Part shown: piece after piece, positions 1 through 5,167 of the stretch
How positions within the stretch are numbered: position 1 is the stretch's first letter
Layout of the letters: every line of letters starts with the position of its first letter
Assembly: GCA_030533035.1 (NCBI GenBank)
Contig: JAUNJW010000159.1
Span: 1 to 5,167 of the forward strand
DNA length: 5,167 nucleotides
Reading direction: 5' to 3'
DNA from: Erysipelotrichaceae bacterium
GTDB lineage: Bacteria; Bacillota_I; Bacilli_A; Erysipelotrichales; Erysipelotrichaceae
Notes under the pieces: generated by a model
What the model was told of the DNA's origin: nothing
The model's input: only the letters and a program-made list of their open reading frames with translations
Database searches by the model: none
Translations under genes and position numbers: made by a program

Positions 1-36
1 ATACTGCCGTTTCATACCGGCCCTTACCGGATGGGG

Positions 37-42
37 TATAAT
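37..42 (+). promoter_or_regulatory. -10 box of the acetyltransferase gene
   Basis: A perfect TATAAT lies 25 bases before the ATG at 68. No good -35 hexamer is visible: TTCATA at 11-16 is the nearest match but would leave a 20-base spacer. TACCGG occurs twice, at 15-20 and 25-30, ten bases apart, and could be a binding site. The box overlaps the upstream in-frame ATG at 41, which argues that translation starts at 68. Confidence 0.5.
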
Positions 43-67
43 GCATACAATTACGGGAGGACAGCAT

Positions 68-2160
<2,093 letters not shown>

Positions 2161-2176
2161 ACATCAGCACATTGAA

Positions 2177-2203
2177 GCGGACAGGAAAGAACCTGTCCGT
2201 TTT
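2177..2203 (+). terminator. Intrinsic terminator after the glycosidase gene
   Basis: CGGACAGG at 2178-2185 pairs with CCTGTCCG at 2192-2199 across a six-base AAAGAA loop, followed by TTTT at 2200-2203. It begins 17 bases after the stop codon and separates the glycosidase from the tetR gene. Confidence 0.92.
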
Positions 2204-2232
2204 CATTTGTCCCCATGGCGTGTGTATCCTGA

Positions 2233-2263
2233 TTGACAGTGATATAAAATTGATATATATAAA
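2233..2263 (+). promoter_or_regulatory. Promoter of the tetR gene
   Basis: TTGACA at 2233-2238 is a perfect -35 box. The -10 lies in an AT-only run: TATATA at 2256-2261 gives a 17-base spacer, and TATAAA at 2258-2263 gives 19. A TG at 2251-2252 just before TATATA at 2254-2259 could also act as an extended -10. The exact hexamer cannot be decided by eye. Confidence 0.65.
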
Positions 2264-2265
2264 AA

Positions 2266-2286
2266 TAAATCACATGATGTCATTTA
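2266..2286. promoter_or_regulatory. Near-palindromic operator in the tetR leader
   Basis: TAAATCACAT and ATGTCATTTA face each other around a central G. Nine of ten base pairs are symmetric; the only mismatch is C2271 against C2281. The site lies just downstream of the tetR -10 box and ends five bases before the AGAGG ribosome binding site at 2291-2295, a position suited to autorepression. It shares ACAT and ATGTCA with the palindrome at 647-662, although the centre is one base shorter. Confidence 0.55.
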
Positions 2287-2302
2287 AAAAAGAGGCCCGT
2301 CC

Positions 2303-2938
2303 ATGAACAAATTTGATCTCCGTTTTCAGAAAACAGAAGAGCTGATCATCAATGCCTTTCTCAAAGTAGCAGCCGGATCCTCCTTTGAGCAGATCCGGAT
2401 CAAAGACATCTGCGCCGTCGCGATGATCTCGCGCAACGCGTTCTATGCCCACTATGCCGACAAGTATGAACTGCTGGAAAGCATCTGCGAAAGCCTGAAA
2501 GAAAAAATGATCCTCGGCCTGACGCCGGTCATGGTCCAGAAAATGGCCAATCATCAGCTCAATGAATCCACTGACTGGTGCATTGACATGATCTATGAAA
2601 ACAGGGAGATCCTCAAGACGCTCAGCCACTGCGTTCCCGAGCGCCTGCGCAGACTCCTGCAGGACGTCTTTATCACCGGCACCCTTGAAGCCCTCTATGA
2701 AAACCCGCAGGAGATTCTCCGGGATCCTCTGCTTAACATGGGCACCATAGCAATCTCGAACCTACTGATCGGCTGCGTGGTCCAGTGGCTTGACACGATG
2801 GATGAGGTGTCGCGGGATGAAATGGTCACTTTTGTCAAACTGTACATGCATGAGCCGTGCATCATCCTGTACAGGAAAATCAGCGCCCATCCCGAAATCA
2901 AAGAAAGAAAACCTGAAAAAAAACGTGGTGATCAATGA
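2303..2938 (+). CDS. TetR/AcrR-family transcriptional regulator
   Basis: This 211-residue protein has a TetR-type DNA-binding domain at its N-terminus. Helix 1 lies at about residues 10-24 (KTEELIINAFLKVAA). The helix-turn-helix follows at 31-50 (IRIKDICAVAMISRNAFYAH), and the conserved FYAHYADKYELL at 47-58 matches the family's FYxHFxxKxxLL signature. The remaining residues form a ligand-binding and dimerisation domain with no recognisable ligand motif. AGAGG at 2291-2295 lies seven bases before the ATG. The last codons and the stop lie inside the terminator hairpin. A palindrome in its own leader and a related one at the glycosidase promoter suggest that it represses itself and the glycosidase, probably relieved by the sugar substrate or a product. 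Family is clear; target and ligand are inference. Confidence 0.9.
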   Translation: MNKFDLRFQKTEELIINAFLKVAAGSSFEQIRIKDICAVAMISRNAFYAHYADKYELLESICESLKEKMILGLTPVMVQKMANHQLNESTDWCIDMIYENREILKTLSHCVPERLRRLLQDVFITGTLEALYENPQEILRDPLLNMGTIAISNLLIGCVVQWLDTMDEVSRDEMVTFVKLYMHEPCIILYRKISAHPEIKERKPEKKRGDQ

Positions 2939-2959
2939 TCATCACGTTTTTCATCAGGT
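2911..2959. terminator. Bidirectional terminator between tetR and the lipoprotein gene
   Basis: An 11-pair stem (2923-2933 with 2937-2947, one G-T pair) closes on an AAT loop. It has eight A residues on the left (2916-2923) and five T residues on the right (2947-2951), so it can stop transcription from both sides; the longer T run serves the minus-strand lipoprotein gene. Outer arms ACCTGA at 2911-2916 and TCAGGT at 2954-2959 also pair. The tetR stop codon (2936-2938) lies in the loop and stem. Confidence 0.88.
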
Positions 2960-2976
2960 TCAGTTTTTAATTCTGA

Positions 2977-3741
2977 TCAGTTCTGGGGAACGCCGAACTT
3001 GATCTCTGTAGCGCCTGTCATTGCGTCTGCGCTGATCAGGCTGATCGGAGCGTTCTCATAGGACAGAGTCTCGAATTTTCCTGTGTAGCCGGAAGCTGTT
3101 GTGAATTCGATTGTGAAGGCACCCATGTTGCCCTTGTCGTCCAGCAGCATTTCCGGAACAGCGTCGAAGCTGATGACCTGGCTGCCGCCGTCTTCAGCAG
3201 CGTCAGCGATCAGGTTCTTGCCCTTGTCGGAGGAGCCTGTACGGTACAGATAGAGTTCTGTAACTTCTTCGCCGGTTGTGTTGAAGATGTTGTAAACAGC
3301 CTTGGAAGCCTGGAATGCGATCTGTGTGGCGCCTGTCAGAGCGTCTTCAGCCAGCAGGGAGATCGGAGCTGTTTCGATGTGCAGTGTTTCGAACTTGCCT
3401 GTGTAGCCGCTGTTTGTTGTGAATTCCAGAGTCAGCTCAACAGAAGGATCGTCAGCTGCGTCGTAAGTCAGGATCTTTGCGTGGGCATCGCCGAAGCCAT
3501 GTCCGCCGGCAGCGTAGTTTTCACCCTTGTCGGCATTTCCGCTCGGATACAGATAGAGTTCTGTGACGCCTTCGCCGGTAGCGTTGTAAACTGTGTAGAC
3601 ACCGACTGTCTGAACTTCTTCTTCAGTTGTTTCAGTTGTTTCTTCGTCCTTTGTTTCGGGCTCTGTGTCAGTGTTTGCTGTGGAGCTTGAGCAGCCTGCG
3701 AGCAGGGCAGCACACAGCAGGAACGGTAAAGCTTTCTTCAT
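2977..3741 (-). CDS. Secreted lipoprotein with two tandem copies of one domain
   Basis: This 254-residue protein starts with a lipoprotein signal peptide: MKK, a hydrophobic core, and the lipobox LLAGC with Cys17 as the lipidation site, so it should be anchored to the outer face of the membrane. A Thr/Glu-rich acidic linker (about 21-45) follows. The rest is a duplication: copy 1 at about 47-143 and copy 2 at about 148-249. The copies share TGExVTELYLY, DKGxN, LxFTTxSGYTGKFETL in near-identical form, APISL, and an ending DAxTGATxIxF. That ending contains D133-x-x-T136-G-A-T139 and D239-x-x-T242-G-A-T245, matching the DxxTGAT consensus of ApbE flavin transferase targets, although I do not recognise the rest as the usual FMN-binding domain. 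The start at 3741 follows GGAGGG with a six-base AATAAA spacer; an in-frame ATG at 3762 lacks this. Codons such as GCT, GCA, ACA and GTT are preferred over the GCC and GTC of its neighbours. The function is not known. Confidence 0.88.
   Translation of the reverse strand: MKKALPFLLCAALLAGCSSSTANTDTEPETKDEETTETTEEEVQTVGVYTVYNATGEGVTELYLYPSGNADKGENYAAGGHGFGDAHAKILTYDAADDPSVELTLEFTTNSGYTGKFETLHIETAPISLLAEDALTGATQIAFQASKAVYNIFNTTGEEVTELYLYRTGSSDKGKNLIADAAEDGGSQVISFDAVPEMLLDDKGNMGAFTIEFTTASGYTGKFETLSYENAPISLISADAMTGATEIKFGVPQN
2995..3603 (-). repeat. Tandem duplicated domain within the lipoprotein
   Basis: The two copies are encoded at about 3313-3603 (N-terminal) and 2995-3300 (C-terminal). The best-conserved blocks lie at each end of the unit: the TELYLY strand near its start and the GKFETL, APISL and DAxTGAT blocks near its end. 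The middle differs in sequence and slightly in length. The copies are clearly diverged, so this is an old duplication and not an assembly artefact. Confidence 0.9.
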
Positions 3742-3822
3742 TTTATTTCCCTCCATGTTCATGGGAAGATTTGTACAATCAACCCAAGCATGAAAATTAT
3801 GATGCTTTTTTATCCCAACTTA

Positions 3823-3851
3823 TAGTACGATCGGGTATAATGTTAGTACGA
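3823..3851 (+). promoter_or_regulatory. Direct repeats 21 bp apart at the araC-type promoter
   Basis: TAGTACGA occurs at 3823-3830 and again at 3844-3851, exactly 21 bases from start to start, two turns of the helix. The pair brackets the -10 box at 3836-3841. AraC-family proteins typically bind two direct-repeat half-sites at this spacing on one face of the DNA. The position suggests autorepression of the downstream regulator, and control of the divergent lipoprotein gene is possible. Binding is inferred. Confidence 0.5.
3836..3841 (+). promoter_or_regulatory. -10 box of the AraC-family gene
   Basis: A perfect TATAAT lies 40 bases before the ATG at 3882. The hexamer 17 bases upstream (3813-3818, TCCCAA) is a poor -35, so activation or an upstream element may be needed. 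I could not identify a convincing minus-strand promoter for the lipoprotein gene in the 140-base divergent region. Confidence 0.55.
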
Positions 3852-3881
3852 AACAATACTGTCCGGATGGGGAGGAATATT

Positions 3882-4763
3882 ATGAGCGACAATATGGCAC
3901 AAATGACCGCACATGACAGGTATCCCAGTGCGCCTGCCTACCTGAGCCCCGGCCTGAGAATCTCCGCGCAGGAATCAGAATTCTCTGAGACCCACACCGT
4001 CAAATCAGCGCCGCATCTCTACAATGAGTTTTTCTGGATCCGCGTGATGGAAGGGGAAATCAGCGTAGAGGTGGACGGCACCCTGTTTTATGTACAGGAG
4101 ACAGAGACCCTGTTCATCAACAGCAACCATTTCCATTCCATCCGCGGCATTACCCGCGCCCCGGCCCGCTACCGGATTCTCGCCGCCATGCCGGATGCCG
4201 TCACGGCCCCGGTCCTTGACACGGCAATCCGGAAAATGATCCGGGACGACAGCTTTTCCTCGACCGTGATCCGGCCGGTTTCACCGCTGTTCTCCTATGA
4301 TCTCGACGCCATCTTTGACATCAGCCGTCATAAGCCCGACGCCTGGGAATTTGAGGCGGCCTCCCACTATCTGGTTCTGCTGCGGCAGATCCTGCGCATT
4401 TACCATCACACCAATCCGGATGACACGATCAGCACAAACGTCGACCTGCAGCTGTTAAGGGAAATGCTCAGCTTCATCGGTGTAAACTACCGTGAGGAAA
4501 TCACCGTTGACCAGATCGCCGCTGCCGGCCGGATGTCACGCTCCCGCTGCACCAGGCTCTTCCGGCGCTACCTGCAGGAATCGCCGATTGAGCACGTCCA
4601 GAAATTCAGGCTCGAGCGCAGCGTTTACCTGATCAACAATTCCGACCTGCAGTTCGCTGAAATCGCCGGCAAGTGCGGGTTCAACCAGCAGAGCTACTTC
4701 AACCGCCTGTTTGTCAGGCAGTACGGTATGACGCCCAAGCAAATGCGCTCCCTGGCCCTCCGC
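3882..4763 (+). CDS. AraC-family transcriptional regulator, 3' end lost at a sequence junction
   Basis: Translation from the ATG at 3882, preceded by GGGGAGG at 3869-3875, gives about 294 residues of recognisable or plausible protein. The N-terminal half is a cupin-type sensing domain: HLYNEFFWIRVMEGEISVEVDG begins at residue 45 and the HFH motif lies at 83-85. The C-terminal half holds two helix-turn-helix units. The first starts around EEITVDQIAAAGRMSRSR (from 205) and the second around EIAGKCGFNQQSYFNRLF (from 260). The family signature runs from KFRLERS at 241 to GMTPKQM at 282-288. This matches the normal end of AraC proteins, so only a few C-terminal residues are missing. No stop codon follows: the frame stays open to the window end through GC-rich DNA, giving an arginine-rich tail that is almost certainly not real. 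The given end at 4763 is approximate. Direct repeats at its promoter suggest autoregulation. Effector and targets are unknown. Confidence 0.88.
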
Positions 4764-4770
4764 GGCCGCG
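4743..4770. other. Composition junction, likely chimeric contig breakpoint
   Basis: Base composition, codon use and coding frame all change here. Upstream the AraC-family frame is intact as far as TPKQM. Downstream the sequence is very GC-rich and the best coding frame shifts to the one ending at 5052. The octamer GCGGCCGC at 4762-4769 (a NotI recognition sequence) sits at the switch, but alternating Ala codons in GC-rich DNA produce it readily, so it need not mean cloning. The exact breakpoint cannot be placed more closely by eye. Confidence 0.75.
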
Positions 4771-5052
4771 GCCGACGCGAAAGCCGGCGCCGACTCGGTC
4801 GCCGCGCAGGACGCCGACGCCGGGGGCGAGCCCGAGCCCGCCGAGCCCGAGGAGGCCGACGTCGACGAGGACGGCGACCTGACCTCGTCGAGGCGCTGGC
4901 GCGTGTACCAGATGATGAACAAGAGCAACTCCGACGTCCCCGAGTGGGACGACGAGAACCCCCTGTCGCCGTTCGCGGCGCCGGTCGCGCTCGGCACCCT
5001 CGCCATCGGCGCGGGCGCGACCGGCATCGGCTTCAGGAGGAGGTTGAGGTGA
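4762..5052 (+). CDS. C-terminal part of an unidentified acidic, membrane-anchored protein
   Basis: The frame that ends at the TGA at 5050-5052 has almost only G or C at third codon positions, the expected mark of real coding in GC-rich DNA. It encodes an Ala/Asp-rich then Glu/Pro/Asp-rich linker (about 35 residues), then SSRRWRVYQMMNKSNSDVPEW, an acidic DDENP, a hydrophobic segment rich in Ala and Gly (PFAAPVALGTLAIGAGATGIGF), and the basic end RRRLR. A terminal membrane segment followed by arginines resembles the anchor of surface proteins in Gram-positive bacteria, but no LPxTG motif is visible, so sortase attachment is unsupported. The N-terminal part is missing because the sequence is interrupted at the junction; the true left edge is uncertain. 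I do not recognise the family. It belongs to a different genome from the genes upstream, unless a real recombination is shown. Confidence 0.6.
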   Translation, partial: AAAADAKAGADSVAAQDADAGGEPEPAEPEEADVDEDGDLTSSRRWRVYQMMNKSNSDVPEWDDENPLSPFAAPVALGTLAIGAGATGIGFRRRLR

Positions 5053-5167
5053 GCGGCGTCATCGCGGTCCGACCACGCTGTTCCGCGGAAGCCGGCCTGG
5101 TCGGCTCTCGCGGCTGCCCAAGTGAGACGCCTCTCCAGGGGAAACGTCTCGCTCGTCGTGGCGTGCG
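5049..5167 (+). CDS. Possible start of an overlapping downstream gene, truncated
   Basis: A GTG at 5049-5051 overlaps the preceding TGA in a GTGA arrangement typical of translational coupling. AGGAGGAGG at 5036-5043 or thereabouts provides a strong ribosome binding site a few bases upstream. The frame is open for 39 codons to the window edge. Against it, third-position G/C is weaker than in the gene before, the peptide has no familiar motif, and a strong hairpin occupies 5121-5153. The stretch may therefore be non-coding 3' sequence. A 10-bp palindrome, TTCCGCGGAA, lies at 5081-5090. Confidence 0.25.
   Translation, partial: MSGVIAVRPRCSAEAGLVGSRGCPSETPLQGKRLARRGV
5121..5153. other. Strong hairpin near the window end, possible terminator
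   Basis: AGTGAGACG at 5121-5129 pairs with CGTCTCGCT at 5145-5153 (nine pairs, one G-T). Inside it CCTC at 5130-5133 pairs with GGGG at 5138-5141 around a TCCA loop, with an AAA bulge at 5142-5144. There is no T run after it, so it is at best a terminator of the T-poor kind seen in GC-rich genomes. It could instead be an RNA structure or a protein-binding inverted repeat. Confidence 0.45.

Noticed and set aside
3787..3811. AGCAT and ATGCT arms followed by six T residues, a possible terminator in the divergent intergenic region
   Set aside because: Five AT-rich pairs around a ten-base loop are too weak, and no plus-strand gene ends just upstream.
4536..5027. 163-residue minus-strand open frame across the junction
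   Set aside because: It spans the composition break, opposes the AraC helix-turn-helix region, and consists of Ser/Ala low-complexity residues expected antisense to GC-rich DNA.
4761..5167. AraC frame reading on as an arginine-rich C-terminal extension
   Set aside because: The tail is a near-continuous run of Arg, Gly and Ala from GC-rich DNA read in the wrong frame, while another frame there has strong third-position G/C bias and a sensible protein.

Overview
The window is a mosaic of two DNAs. Positions 1 to about 4750 have moderate G+C (33 of 60 bases counted at 1381-1440), strong AGAGG/GGAGG ribosome binding sites, TATAAT promoters and compact hairpin-plus-T-run terminators. Together these suggest a moderate-GC Bacillota, perhaps a gut Erysipelotrichia-type organism; the taxonomic guess is inference. 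From about 4760 to the end the DNA is very GC-rich (51 of 60 bases at 4801-4860, 41 of 60 at 4921-4980), with near-total G/C at third codon positions and an actinobacterial look (Coriobacteriia or Bifidobacteria style). The switch lies inside or just after the last codons of an AraC-family gene and most simply reflects a chimeric contig, although a real recombination event cannot be excluded.

Layout of the first part: a RimJ/RimL-like GNAT acetyltransferase (68-613) ends directly in a hairpin terminator. A family 1 glycosidase of the 6-phospho-beta-glucosidase type (718-2160) follows with its own extended -10 promoter and its own terminator. A TetR-family regulator (2303-2938) comes next with a separate promoter. 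A bidirectional terminator at 2911-2959 separates it from a convergent lipoprotein gene (2977-3741, minus strand). An AraC-family regulator (3882 to about 4763) is transcribed divergently from the lipoprotein.

How the genes may work together: a 16-bp perfect palindrome overlaps the glycosidase promoter, and a 21-bp near-palindrome with the same ACAT/ATGTCA core lies between the tetR promoter and its start codon. This suggests the TetR protein controls both itself and the glycosidase. The glycosidase has kept its nucleophile Glu379 and a K-R-Y phosphate-site motif, but carries Gln191 where the general acid/base Glu is expected, the same substitution that defines plant myrosinases. The lipoprotein is a tandem duplication of a roughly 100-residue domain, and each copy ends in a DxxTGAT motif that matches the ApbE flavinylation consensus. 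The AraC gene has two TAGTACGA direct repeats exactly 21 bp apart around its -10 box, the classic geometry for AraC-family binding.

The GC-rich tail holds the C-terminal part of an unidentified acidic protein with a terminal membrane segment and an RRRLR tail (to 5052), a possible overlapping GTG start, and a strong hairpin near the end. I saw no tRNA, rRNA, CRISPR array or insertion sequence.
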